This document shows positions 37,556 to 45,489 of a stretch of 64,000 bases of DNA, one piece after another. The stretch is from NCBI GenBank assembly GCA_020073145.1, contig JAIQFS010000011.1, positions 62,001 to 126,000 of the forward strand, written 5' to 3'. Every line of letters starts with the position of its first letter. Position 1 is the stretch's first letter. Source of the DNA: Terriglobia bacterium (GTDB taxonomy: Bacteria; Acidobacteriota; Terriglobia; Bryobacterales; Bryobacteraceae). The notes under the pieces were generated by a model. The model was not told the DNA's origin and did not search any database. It saw only the letters and a list, made by a program, of their open reading frames with translations. Both the position numbers and the translations under genes were made by a program.

Positions 37556-37651
37556 CTTGCGGACCCCGGGGCCAAGATACGATATAGTGTAATCTTGCCT
37601 TGCTGCTCTCGCGGCGGGGAATTCTGGACAGGTCAACTGGAGGTCACCGAA

Positions 37652-38188
37652 ATGAAACGCTGGATCCTGACTGTTGGAGTATTGGCCCTATCGGCCGGCG
37701 CGTTCGCACAGTCATCTGAGGAAATCGACAAGGCGCTGTCTGCCGCACCCGCCCGTCTGCGCGATGCAGCGACGGTCGTTAAATGGAAGTCTGACTACAC
37801 CTACGACACGGTGAAAAAGGGGACCAACAATCTCGTCTGCTACGATCGCTCGGGCCTTCCTGGACAGCAGGCATTTTCAATTGAGTGCACCAACCTGGGC
37901 AACTTGCCCCGGGCCGCCCAAAATCTGAAGTTTGAGGCCATGGGCGCCCAGAAACAAGCCATGCTCGATGCCGCGGAAAAGGACGGAACCCGCGTGAAAC
38001 CCGAGTACGGATCGGTCTGGTATCACCTGATGGGCGCCGACAAGGATCACGCTCGAACCCACATGACCATCGCCGTCCCCGGCGCCACCGCGCAGACCAC
38101 CGGCCTGCCCGAGTCCGGCACCAAAGGTGGTGTTTGGATCATGAATGCCGGCACGACGACCGCCCATCTGATGGTGCCGGGCGAATAA
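37652..38188 (+). CDS. exported hypothetical protein
   Basis: 178 residues. The ATG at 37652 follows GGAGGT and opens the signal peptide MKRWILTVGVLALSAGAFAQ. The mature part reads SSEEIDKALSAAPARLRDAATVVKW, then NLVCYDRSGLPGQQAFSIECTNLGN and a C-terminal GGVWIMNAGTTTAHLMVPG. Two cysteines may form a disulfide. The 'APARLRDAATVV' opening and 'YGSVWYHLMGAD' resemble a family of small exported proteins found in soil bacteria; I know no function. Its upstream region carries the TTGTTACA repeat. Confidence 0.72.
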   Translation: MKRWILTVGVLALSAGAFAQSSEEIDKALSAAPARLRDAATVVKWKSDYTYDTVKKGTNNLVCYDRSGLPGQQAFSIECTNLGNLPRAAQNLKFEAMGAQKQAMLDAAEKDGTRVKPEYGSVWYHLMGADKDHARTHMTIAVPGATAQTTGLPESGTKGGVWIMNAGTTTAHLMVPGE

Positions 38189-38514
38189 ACGGACGTCGGT
38201 CCACGGAGCGGTCCAGCACGGTCTTCACGAACGACCGGCTCGACGCTCCGTTTGGCCGGTGTCGATTTGACCGCTCCAGCAACCCTCGCAAAGCTCTCCG
38301 GCCGGCCGTGCGCTCTCGAGAGCGTACCGGGTGATCCGTATGTCTCCGGCCTAAACTCTTCTTCGACTGCCTCCTGTCTACAAGGGTTGTGCCCCGTGGT
38401 GTTTGCCTCAGCCGCCTGTCTTGCGCCGGGGGCGCACCGGCTTGTCCCAAAAAAGAAGTGGCTATAATAAACGGGTCGAGCTTCCATCGGTTCATAGAAG
38501 GGACTACCGAACAC
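38189..38514. other. non-coding stretch upstream of the cytochrome gene with candidate promoter
   Basis: 326 bases with no convincing gene on either strand. A 14-base palindrome CGCTCTCGAGAGCG lies at 38311-38324. A promoter-like pair TTGTCC (38442-38447) and a perfect TATAAT (38463-38468), 15 bases apart, lies about 46 bases upstream of the ATG at 38515. The 5' part looks like featureless GC-rich DNA. Confidence 0.45.
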
Positions 38515-39738
38515 ATGAGGCCAAGCGAACGAAAGACAAGGTGGTTCCGGCGCAGGATCGTCGAGAGTGCGGCCATGGTGGCGGCCGGGCTCATGGGCGC
38601 GGGGTTTGCCGCCGCCCAGCCGGCTCCCGAGCAGCCCCTTCTGGCGGAACAGGTCTTCAAGAACGTTCAGGCCCTTAAGGGAATTTCCGTGGACGATTTC
38701 ATGGAGACCATGGGGATCATGACGGCCGCCCTGCAGTTCGATTGCTCGGATTGCCATGCCAATGCGGGCACCGACAAGGTCGACTGGGCCGCCGACACGC
38801 CGCGAAAGCGGACGGCCCGCCGCATGGTGACCATGGTGGCCACCATCAACAAGGACAACTTCGGCGCGCGCCAGATGGTCACCTGCTGGACATGCCACCG
38901 CAATCGCGATCGCCCGCTGGTCACGCCCCTCATGGAGACTATCTATGGCATGCCCAGTTTGGACCCCGATGATGTCCTCGTCCAGACTCCTGGACTTCCC
39001 TCGCCGCAGTCGATCCTCGACAAATATATGGAAGCGTCCGGCGGGGCCACGCGTTTGGCCGGGCTCACCAGTTTTGTGGGCAAGGGGACCAGCGTGGGGT
39101 TCGGTGGATTCGGCGGTGGCGGCGATGTTGAAATTGTGGCGAAAGCTCCCGACAAACGCGCCACCATCATCCTGTTCAAGCAACAGACCGGCCGCGGAGA
39201 TCAGATCCGAACCTACGACGGCCGCGCCGGCTGGGTGAGGACCCCGCTCAATGTCCTCGGAGAATATCAGTTGAGCGGCGGCGACCTGGACGGAGCACGG
39301 TTCGACGCGCAACTCTCCTTTCCCGGTCAGATCCAGCGCATTCTCACCAATTTGAAAACCGGCCCGCCAACCTCAATTGCGGATCTCCCGGGGCCCGACA
39401 GCCAGACGTCGCTCCAGAAGGACGCGGAGTCCGGCAAGAACCACAGTGTCAACGTGGTGCAGGGGACCGGGCCGCGGGGCCTGCTGGTCACCTTGTATTT
39501 CGACCGCCAGACGGGTCTGCTGTTGCGGGAATTGCGTTATGGAAATTCCCCCATTGGCCGCGTTCCCACCCAAATCGACTATGCCGACTACCGCGCCGTC
39601 AACGGAATCACGCTGCCGTTTCAGATTACCTATGCCTGGCTCGATGGACGCGATTCGATCCTTCTTCGTGAAATCCAGACCAATGTGCCGGTGGATGAAG
39701 CGAAGTTCGGCCGGCCGGCTCCGTTGAAACCTCGTTAG
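38515..39738 (+). CDS. exported c-type cytochrome related to the PSRC cytochrome subunit, with long C-terminal domain
   Basis: 407 residues from ATG 38515. A long basic N-region (RKTRWFRRR) is followed by a signal peptide (ESAAMVAAGLMGAGFAAAQ). Two haem sites, CSDCH (77-81) and CWTCH (124-128), lie in a segment like half of the photosynthetic reaction-centre cytochrome subunit. The other two haems of that family are missing. The remaining 270 residues, from SPQSILDKYMEASGG on, form a second domain ending ITYAWLDGRDSILLREIQTNVPV. This two-domain protein is common in non-phototrophic Acidobacteriota. It probably transfers electrons in the periplasm; partner unknown. Confidence 0.85.
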   Translation: MRPSERKTRWFRRRIVESAAMVAAGLMGAGFAAAQPAPEQPLLAEQVFKNVQALKGISVDDFMETMGIMTAALQFDCSDCHANAGTDKVDWAADTPRKRTARRMVTMVATINKDNFGARQMVTCWTCHRNRDRPLVTPLMETIYGMPSLDPDDVLVQTPGLPSPQSILDKYMEASGGATRLAGLTSFVGKGTSVGFGGFGGGGDVEIVAKAPDKRATIILFKQQTGRGDQIRTYDGRAGWVRTPLNVLGEYQLSGGDLDGARFDAQLSFPGQIQRILTNLKTGPPTSIADLPGPDSQTSLQKDAESGKNHSVNVVQGTGPRGLLVTLYFDRQTGLLLRELRYGNSPIGRVPTQIDYADYRAVNGITLPFQITYAWLDGRDSILLREIQTNVPVDEAKFGRPAPLKPR

Positions 39739-39768
39739 GCCCATTTCTGGTGATAATGGGTAGACTCC

Positions 39769-40308
39769 ATGACCGATCCAAAACTGAGGGTCTTGCTTTC
39801 CTCCGCAAAAATCCAGGCGCGCATCCGTGAGATGGGCGAGACCATCTCGCGCGATTATCCCGCCGGCAATCTGCACTTCATCTGCATTCTCAAAGGCGCC
39901 TGCTTCTTCCTCACCGATCTGGCGCGCGCCATGAAGCGCGACGTGTTCGTGGATTTCATGGGCATCTCCACGTACGGAAAAGGCAAGAGCAGCTCGGGTG
40001 AGGTGAAAGTAACCAAGGACCTGGATATTTCGCTTGAGGGCGCCGACGTGCTGGTGGTCGAAGACATCGTCGACAGCGGCATCACGCTGAATTACCTGAT
40101 CCACATGCTGGAGCAGCGCAAGCCGAAGTCACTGCGCATCGCCGCTCTCTTGGATAAGCCCGAGCGGCGGCTGCGGCCCGTGCCGGTGTCTTATGTCGGG
40201 TTTCAGATTCCGGATCAGTTCGTCGTGGGGTACGGCCTCGACTACGCCGAGAAATACCGGAATCTCGACGATATCTGCGTCCTGGAAGGCGTCGGGGAAA
40301 AGGAGTAA
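39769..40308 (+). CDS. hpt: hypoxanthine phosphoribosyltransferase
   Basis: 179 residues, the normal length. Makes IMP (and often GMP) from hypoxanthine or guanine with PRPP. The PRPP-binding loop VVEDIVDSGITLNYL is intact; other marks are LHFICILKGACFFLTDL, ISTYGKGKSSSGEVKV (the flexible loop) and YVGFQIPDQFVVGYGLDYAEKYRN. No ftsH or tilS beside it, which are frequent neighbours elsewhere. It lies between the cytochrome gene and two hypothetical genes on the other strand. Confidence 0.95.
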   Translation: MTDPKLRVLLSSAKIQARIREMGETISRDYPAGNLHFICILKGACFFLTDLARAMKRDVFVDFMGISTYGKGKSSSGEVKVTKDLDISLEGADVLVVEDIVDSGITLNYLIHMLEQRKPKSLRIAALLDKPERRLRPVPVSYVGFQIPDQFVVGYGLDYAEKYRNLDDICVLEGVGEKE

Positions 40309-40316
40309 CGCGCCAA

Positions 40317-40994
40317 TTAACGCGCCGCTTCGCGCTTCTTCTGAAAGTGGTGTTTCACGTCGGGCCAGAATTCCTTGAGCACATTCGAGAGGCCGTCGGC
40401 AGCGCACTGAACTACCAGCTTCTCGAGGTTCTCGGAGGCCGTGCGCGTGTCCGGATACCAGGCATTCGAAACGGCCGTCGCAACCGCGTTGCCGCCCCAT
40501 TCCGCGAAATTGAAGGTGCGGCGTCCGGAGTCGGTCCGCGTGACCAGAATCTGGCCGAAGGCGGACAGCAGCCGCCTCCCTTTGGAACCGCGGCTCATTC
40601 GGAAATACCGGGGATCCTCATGCAGCAGGCTGGGCATGACGCCCTCCGTCATCATGTTGGAGATCACCTGGTCGCCGTAGGATGTGGCGAGGCGTCGTGA
40701 GTATCCTGCCATCCCTTGACCGAACGAGGGGTTCCGATCCTCCATCTGGTATAAACCGGCGAAAAGCCCGGAGGTCAAACCCAGCGGCACTGCGAACGAA
40801 TCCTTCACTGCGATGGTCATCTTGTACCGCGCGGTGATCGCCATAAAGGGCAGGGAAGCCTCGGTGGTGCGATTGTTTGGAATAAACCCGAAAGCCCGCT
40901 TGTCCTCCGGCGGCGGGTTCGCCGCGGAGTTTTCTTGAGCGAAGGCGCCCGGTACAAGCAAAATCAGGGCCAGGAGGCAATGGCGCAAATACAT
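40317..40994 (-). CDS. exported protein, first of two tandem paralogues
   Basis: 225 residues from the ATG at 40994, which gives the signal peptide MYLRHCLLALILLVPGAFAQ. A GTG at 41036 would add fourteen residues before it. After a low-complexity stretch (NSAANPPPEDKR) the protein shares with its neighbour at 41100-41900 the order FGFIPNNR, FAVPLGLTSGLFAG, MPSLLHEDPRYF, GQILVTRTDSGRRTFNFAEWGG and LSNVLKEFWPDV. That suggests a common fold of unknown function, probably membrane-associated given the glycine-rich hydrophobic segments. The two genes are co-directional, 105 bases apart. Confidence 0.7.
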   Translation of the reverse strand: MYLRHCLLALILLVPGAFAQENSAANPPPEDKRAFGFIPNNRTTEASLPFMAITARYKMTIAVKDSFAVPLGLTSGLFAGLYQMEDRNPSFGQGMAGYSRRLATSYGDQVISNMMTEGVMPSLLHEDPRYFRMSRGSKGRRLLSAFGQILVTRTDSGRRTFNFAEWGGNAVATAVSNAWYPDTRTASENLEKLVVQCAADGLSNVLKEFWPDVKHHFQKKREAAR

Positions 40995-41099
40995 GTAGAC
41001 GTATAGATGGCAGGGGCGGCGCCGCTGGTTACTCACTGCAGGAAAGATAGCGCATGTTCTTCCGGATCGTGTCGAACCGCCGAAGTAAATTTTTGGGAA

Positions 41100-41900
41100 C
41101 TAGGGAGTGTTATCGGATGGGTGATGGCGGTGCAGAACGTGAGCCGAGATATCGGGCCAGAACTCGCGGAAGACGTTGGTCAGCGCATCGCGGCTCATGG
41201 CATATCCGTATTTTACGGCTAGGGCGCCGAGGGTACGGTCCGCGCTCGGGTAGTAGCTGGCCGAAATGCCTTGCGCCATCCCGCGGCCGAAGACCTCAGC
41301 GGCATTGAAGGTGGCGTGCCCGTGGTAGTCGGGAGTGATGAGGATGCGGGAGGCTGCATAAATCGCGCGCTTAAGGGCCCCTCCCTCGCCCTTGGCGTAA
41401 TAGCGCTCGTCTTCATGGAGGATGGTGGGCAGCGCGAAAATCACCAAATAATTGCCGTCGGTTTTGTCGAGGAATCCTCGCCAATAGTACCGGGAATAAC
41501 CGATCAGCCCACTGCCAAGTGCCGGATGCGAGGGCTTTGCGTGCGGCCACTCCACTCCCCAGGCCATCAACGAAGTGACGCCCACAAAGAGGAAAGACGA
41601 GCGGTCAAAGCTGTTCTGCGTCGCGATTTTAAACGCCTGTTTTGCGGTCGGCGGCGGCGCAATCGCCCCGGCGCTGACGGCGCGGTAATTCGGCATGATG
41701 CCGAGGATGCGCTTGGGCTGCTGCCTTAAGGCCGGCCGGGTTGAATTCTCCGCGGGAGCCGCTGGCTGTGCGGATTCGGCCGCCGGCGGTGTCAATTCGG
41801 CCCCCGGCGGTGGTGCCGGCGCCTGGTCTTGCGCGAAACACACTCCGACCACCAACACGAAAGGACTTGAGTAGGCCCAAAAACGGTGGCGCACGGTCAT
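41100..41900 (-). CDS. exported protein, second of two tandem paralogues
   Basis: 266 residues from ATG 41900. Signal peptide VRHRFWAYSSPFVLVVGVCFAQ, a Pro/Ala/Glu-rich linker (about 25-60), then the shared domain: RILGIMPNYRAVSAGA, SLMAWGVEWPHA, LPTILHEDERYYAKGEGG, SRILITPDYHGHATFNAAEVFGRG, YYPSADRTLG and LTNVFREFWPDI. It aligns along its whole mature length with the gene at 40317. The HEDxRYY element is the most constant part. No enzyme family recognised. No close ribosome site is seen at the chosen ATG. Confidence 0.7.
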   Translation of the reverse strand: MTVRHRFWAYSSPFVLVVGVCFAQDQAPAPPPGAELTPPAAESAQPAAPAENSTRPALRQQPKRILGIMPNYRAVSAGAIAPPPTAKQAFKIATQNSFDRSSFLFVGVTSLMAWGVEWPHAKPSHPALGSGLIGYSRYYWRGFLDKTDGNYLVIFALPTILHEDERYYAKGEGGALKRAIYAASRILITPDYHGHATFNAAEVFGRGMAQGISASYYPSADRTLGALAVKYGYAMSRDALTNVFREFWPDISAHVLHRHHPSDNTP

Positions 41901-41976
41901 GAAGCGTTAGATGGAAGCGAACTCCCGCAAGGTTCCCGGAAATACGTCTGCTCCCATTTTAGACTAGACTGACTCC

Positions 41977-43206
41977 ATGCGCCGGTGGCTGACCGTATTT
42001 CTCTTGGCGGCCGGACTGGTGATCGCCTACGTCGACCGCACCAATCTCTCGGTGGCGTTGGCCGCGGCGGACTTCAAGCAGTACTTTCAGCTCACCGATG
42101 CGCAGCGCGGCCTGCTCAACTCCGCCTTCTTCTGGAGTTATACCCTGCTGCAGATTCCGGCCGGGCTTGTGGTCGACCGCTTCGGTGTAAAGCGCCCCAT
42201 TACACTGGCACTGCTCCTGTGGTGCGGGATGAGCGCGGCCACCTCGGCGGCCACTCTGCTGTGGCAGTTGATCGCGATGAGGCTGCTCTTGGGAGTCGGC
42301 GAGGCCGTGGTTTTTCCAGCCGGGCTCAGTTGGATCCACCGCAACGTGGACGAGGAACGACGAGGCTTGGCGGCCGGCATTTTCGTCTCCGGCACCAAGT
42401 GGGGGCCCGCCATCGCTGCGCCGCTGGCTGCCTGGTTAGTGAGTCATTACGGTTGGCGCAGCATGTTCCAGGTGATCGGTTTGGGTGGGCTAATCTGGCT
42501 GCTGCCCTGGATGTGGCTGGCTGAAGAAGGCGTTCGCCCGCCCAGACGGACGGCGGGGCCAGCCCCGCCCATCTCCCTGGCCGCTTTATTGCGGTCCCGG
42601 ATCATCTGGGGAACCCTCATCGGCACATTCTGTTACAACTACTTTCTCTTCTTTTCCATTACCTGGCTCCCGGCCTATTTCGTGGAGCGCCGAAACCTGT
42701 CGCTCGACTCCATGGGGATCTACACCATGTTTACCTTCGCCGGCACCGGCGTGGTGGCCATCCTGGCGGGCGCGGCCGCAGACTGGTGCATCGCCCGCGG
42801 CGCCGACGCCGCTGCCACACGCCGATGGTTCACCATCGCCGGCCTGCTTGCCGCTTCCACCGAAGTGTTTGGGGCTCTGGCCGAGTCCAACCATCTGGCG
42901 GTGTTCTTCGCCATCTTCTCGATGGCCGGCCTCGGACTCGCCACCGCGAATTATTGGGCCTTGACGCAAACGCTCGTTTCCCGCCAGGCGGCCGGACGCG
43001 TGGCCGGCTTGCAGAACACGGCGTTGAATTTGGCCGGAATTGTCGCGCCCATCCTGACAGGCTGGCTGAAGCAGGTCACGGGCAGCTACACTGCTCCCAT
43101 GCAAGCCATCTGGGTCGTGCTGTTATTGGGCGTGGGCGCCTACCTGGTTCTGGTCCGGCAGGCCGCGGTGGAGCCGGTGGCGGTGGCTTCGGGATCGTTA
43201 GAGTGA
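41977..43206 (+). CDS. MFS transporter, anion:cation symporter (ACS) type
   Basis: 409 residues, twelve predicted membrane spans. The opening RRWLTVFLLAAGLVIAYVDRTNLSVAL is typical of the ACS family (hexuronate, glucarate and other organic anions). The loop DRFGVKRP and the segment AGIFVSGTKWGPAIAAPLAAWLVSHYGWRSMF also fit. A second family motif lies near the centre (FLFFSITWLPAYFVERRNLS). It likely imports an organic acid with a proton; substrate unknown. It takes the place normally held by nusG-rplK upstream of rplA. Confidence 0.9.
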   Translation: MRRWLTVFLLAAGLVIAYVDRTNLSVALAAADFKQYFQLTDAQRGLLNSAFFWSYTLLQIPAGLVVDRFGVKRPITLALLLWCGMSAATSAATLLWQLIAMRLLLGVGEAVVFPAGLSWIHRNVDEERRGLAAGIFVSGTKWGPAIAAPLAAWLVSHYGWRSMFQVIGLGGLIWLLPWMWLAEEGVRPPRRTAGPAPPISLAALLRSRIIWGTLIGTFCYNYFLFFSITWLPAYFVERRNLSLDSMGIYTMFTFAGTGVVAILAGAAADWCIARGADAAATRRWFTIAGLLAASTEVFGALAESNHLAVFFAIFSMAGLGLATANYWALTQTLVSRQAAGRVAGLQNTALNLAGIVAPILTGWLKQVTGSYTAPMQAIWVVLLLGVGAYLVLVRQAAVEPVAVASGSLE

Positions 43207-43268
43207 CGCCAGCCCATCCGCTCCCCTCGAATCCCCTCAGGCCGGCGCCGGCCGCCTTACTTTGGGAG

Positions 43269-43298
43269 TAGACAGCGCTTCTCCCGGTTTGGTACACT
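43269..43298 (+). promoter_or_regulatory. candidate promoter of the rplA operon
   Basis: TAGACA (43269-43274, five of six to TTGACA) is separated by 18 bases from TACACT (43293-43298, four of six). A start near 43305 would give a leader of about 75 bases before rplA, where autogenous control by L1 usually acts. A promoter is needed here because the usual upstream gene rplK is absent. Confidence 0.4.
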
Positions 43299-43380
43299 TC
43301 TTGCTGTCCCTTAAGAACATTGCCCAGTGGGAGGTTCGTTTGCCTTTTTTGGGACGGACCGCTTGCACCAATGAGGTAAC

Positions 43381-44091
43381 ATGGCACGCCAACCCGGTAA
43401 ACACTATCAATCCGCAAAAAAGCAGGTGGAGACCCGCGAGTATTTGCTCGAAGAGGCGGTCCCTCTGCTGAAGAAGATCAAGTTCGCCAAGTTCGACGAA
43501 ACCGTGGAAGTTCACATGCGGCTGGGTGTCGACCCCAAACACGCTGACCAGATGGTTCGCGGCACCGTCCTGATGCCCAACGGGCTCGGCAAATCGAAGA
43601 AAGTGCTTGTCATCGCCAGCGGCGACAAGCAGAAGGAAGCCATGGACGCCGGCGCCGACTTTGTGGGCGGCGAGGACATGGTCAACAAGATTCAATCGGA
43701 GAGCTGGACCGATTTCGACGCCATGATCGCCACCCCGGACATGATGCGATCGGTCGGCAAGCTCGGCAAAATTCTTGGCCCGCGCGGCCTGATGCCGAAT
43801 CCGAAGACGGGCACCGTTACCCAGAATGTGGCCCAGGCCGTCAAAGAGGTCAAAGCCGGCAAGGTGGAGTTCCGTGTCGACAAGACGGGGATCATCCACG
43901 CCCCGGTCGGCAAGATCAGCTTTGAGGCCGACAAACTCGTCGAAAATGCGGCCAGCCTGATCTCGGCGGTGATTAAGGCCAAGCCGGCGGTGGCCAAAGG
44001 CAAGTACGTCAGGAGCGCGACTCTCTGTTCCACCATGAGCCCGGGCGTGGCCATCGATACGGCCCCGTTCAGCGTGAAGGCGACAGCCTAG
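43381..44091 (+). CDS. rplA: 50S ribosomal protein L1
   Basis: 236 residues. ATG with GAGGTAAC directly before it. The L1 signature is intact: [34 protein letters not shown] near the N-terminus, then [17 protein letters not shown] and the C-terminal [12 protein letters not shown]. It forms the L1 stalk on 23S rRNA and represses its own operon in many bacteria. First gene of an rplA-rplJ-rplL-rpoB-rpoC run; rplK is not in front. Confidence 0.97.
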   Translation: MARQPGKHYQSAKKQVETREYLLEEAVPLLKKIKFAKFDETVEVHMRLGVDPKHADQMVRGTVLMPNGLGKSKKVLVIASGDKQKEAMDAGADFVGGEDMVNKIQSESWTDFDAMIATPDMMRSVGKLGKILGPRGLMPNPKTGTVTQNVAQAVKEVKAGKVEFRVDKTGIIHAPVGKISFEADKLVENAASLISAVIKAKPAVAKGKYVRSATLCSTMSPGVAIDTAPFSVKATA

Positions 44092-44107
44092 ACCGACAGG
44101 TGTTTTC

Positions 44108-44635
44108 ATGAAAAGCAAGGACGACAAGCAAAAAGATATTGAAGCTCTACGTCAGGATTTGGAGCGATCCAAGAACCTGTTCGTGACCGGCTATGAGAAG
44201 TTGCGCGTCGAACAGGACTTCGAACTGCGTAAGGTGGTCCGCGGCGCTGGCGGTAAATACCGGGTCATCAAAAACAATCTGGCCGAGAGGGCTTCGGAAG
44301 GAACCGCCGCCGAGCAGGTGTTGAAAGGGCTGCGCGGGATGACTTCGCTGGCCTACACGACCAAAGATCCGGTGGCTCTGGCCAAGGCGCTGACCGCCTA
44401 CGCCAAGAACAATCCGAGTTTCACGTTCAAAGCCGGGTTGGTGGAAGGCCGGGTGATCGACATCAAGGCGATCAACGATCTGGCCACCATGCCGTCCAAG
44501 GAGCAGATCTTCTCCAAGCTGCTGTTCCTGATCAATGCGCCGGCGCAGCGCCTGGTGACGGTCATGAACGCCGTCGGCCGGAACCTGGCGGTAGTCGTGG
44601 ATCAAGGCGTGAAAGAGAACAAGTTTCAGGCGTGA
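44108..44635 (+). CDS. rplJ: 50S ribosomal protein L10
   Basis: 175 residues, 16 bases after rplA. The N-terminal rRNA-binding part (KQKDIEALRQDLERSKNLFVTGYEKLRVEQDFELRKVVR) is normal, followed by the helix that anchors L7/L12 dimers. The VIKNNLAERA motif (K-N-T/N-L-A) is conserved. L10 is the base of the L7/L12 stalk. Confidence 0.96.
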   Translation: MKSKDDKQKDIEALRQDLERSKNLFVTGYEKLRVEQDFELRKVVRGAGGKYRVIKNNLAERASEGTAAEQVLKGLRGMTSLAYTTKDPVALAKALTAYAKNNPSFTFKAGLVEGRVIDIKAINDLATMPSKEQIFSKLLFLINAPAQRLVTVMNAVGRNLAVVVDQGVKENKFQA

Positions 44636-44687
44636 CCGGACCGAAGGCCGGGGCGCAATGATTTTTTGAATACGAAGGAGTTGAGAA

Positions 44688-45068
44688 ATGGCGGACATTA
44701 ACGCAATTGCGGATCAGATCCAGGGCCTGACGCTGCTGGAGGCCTCCCAGTTGGTCAAAATGCTGGAGGAGAAGCTGGGAGTTTCGGCGGCAGCGGCCGC
44801 TCCTGTGATGGTGGCGGGCGGTGCGGCGGCGGCGGCAGCGCCGGCGGCCGAAGAAAAGACCGAATTCACCGTGATCCTCACCGGAGCCGGATCGAATAAG
44901 ATCAACGTGATCAAGGCGGTACGCGAGGTCACCAGTCTCGGGCTGAAGGAAGCCAAAGACTTGGTCGACGGCGCCCCCAAGCCGGTCAAGGAAGGCGTCA
45001 GCAAGGAAGAAGCCGAGACCATCAAGAAGAAGTTTGTCGACGCCGGCGCTACCGTCGAAGTGAAATAG
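44688..45068 (+). CDS. rplL: 50S ribosomal protein L7/L12
   Basis: 126 residues. ATG at 44688 with GAAGGAG upstream. N-terminal dimerisation domain ([21 protein letters not shown]), an Ala/Gly-rich flexible hinge, then the C-terminal factor-binding domain [47 protein letters not shown], fully conserved. It recruits translation GTPases to the ribosome. Confidence 0.97.
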   Translation: MADINAIADQIQGLTLLEASQLVKMLEEKLGVSAAAAAPVMVAGGAAAAAAPAAEEKTEFTVILTGAGSNKINVIKAVREVTSLGLKEAKDLVDGAPKPVKEGVSKEEAETIKKKFVDAGATVEVK

Positions 45069-45132
45069 GGTGCAGGTGGCGGACGGCTGGAGGGTGCCCT
45101 TCGGACCCCGCCCCAAGAGTTTTTTGTGGGGT

Positions 45133-45162
45133 TTGACGGAGGCCGTAAGGCCTTGTTAGACT
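45133..45162 (+). promoter_or_regulatory. candidate internal promoter between rplL and rpoB, overlapping a hairpin
   Basis: TTGACG (45133-45138) and TAGACT (45157-45162) are separated by 18 bases. Between them sits a perfect small hairpin AGGCC-GTAA-GGCCT (45140-45153). Just upstream, CCCC (45111-45114) and GGGG (45128-45131) can pair around a T run. This arrangement could be an attenuator, a weak terminator, a secondary rpoB promoter, or several of these. Confidence 0.35.
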
Positions 45163-45341
45163 AGGTAGTTGGGCGTTGGATTCAGCCGGATTCGATCCCC
45201 ATTGGTGACTGTGATCTCCGAATCCTGGTACTTCAATTGCAGTTCCCGCGAAACTGCAGAGAGGAGATCTCTGCCCGTTTTCGTTGCCCAAGCGAACGTT
45301 CTGGATTTTGAGGTCTCTAATTCCACAAATCTGATCTTCAT
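45156..45341 (-). CDS. possible small protein antisense in the rplL-rpoB gap
   Basis: 61 codons. ATG at 45341 with GGAGAA about ten bases upstream. The product (MKIRFVELETSKSRTFAWAT ... DLLSAVSRELQLKYQDSEIT ... GDRIRLNPTPNYLV) is polar and protein-like, with no hydrophobic segment and no known family. Codon use is less GC-rich in third positions than neighbouring genes. The opposite strand is also open for 91 codons. The position, inside a leader between two highly expressed genes, argues for caution. It may instead be chance in an rpoB leader. Confidence 0.25.
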   Translation of the reverse strand: MKIRFVELETSKSRTFAWATKTGRDLLSAVSRELQLKYQDSEITVTNGDRIRLNPTPNYLV

Positions 45342-45489
45342 CGCGCACAGTTCTCCGGAACCTGTTCGAGGTCTGCCCCTCGATCCTCATTCGGCGCTGC
45401 AGGAGGTTTCTCCTCCCGCGGCGCCGTTGGCTTTGTGCTGGTAAGCGCAGTTTCTTGGCTTTGGCTGTTCGGCCCTCAGGAGTAGAAGA

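Larger units (their letters stand above)
45069..45489. other. 421-base rplL-rpoB intergenic leader
   Basis: Between the rplL stop and the rpoB ATG. The first 90 bases hold the hairpins and promoter-like boxes listed separately. The middle has the possible 61-codon antisense ORF. The last 150 bases lead to the ribosome site CAGGAG at 45478 and the rpoB start. Most bacteria keep this gap for attenuation and processing control of rpoBC. Confidence 0.6.

Noticed and set aside
38311-38324. CGCTCTCGAGAGCG palindrome as a terminator
   Set aside because: No loop-forming spacer and no T run after it; more likely chance or a protein site, so not called.
44636-44687. CCGG...CCGG followed by ATTTTTT between rplJ and rplL as an attenuator
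   Set aside because: Only a four-base stem with mismatches; too weak to support a call.
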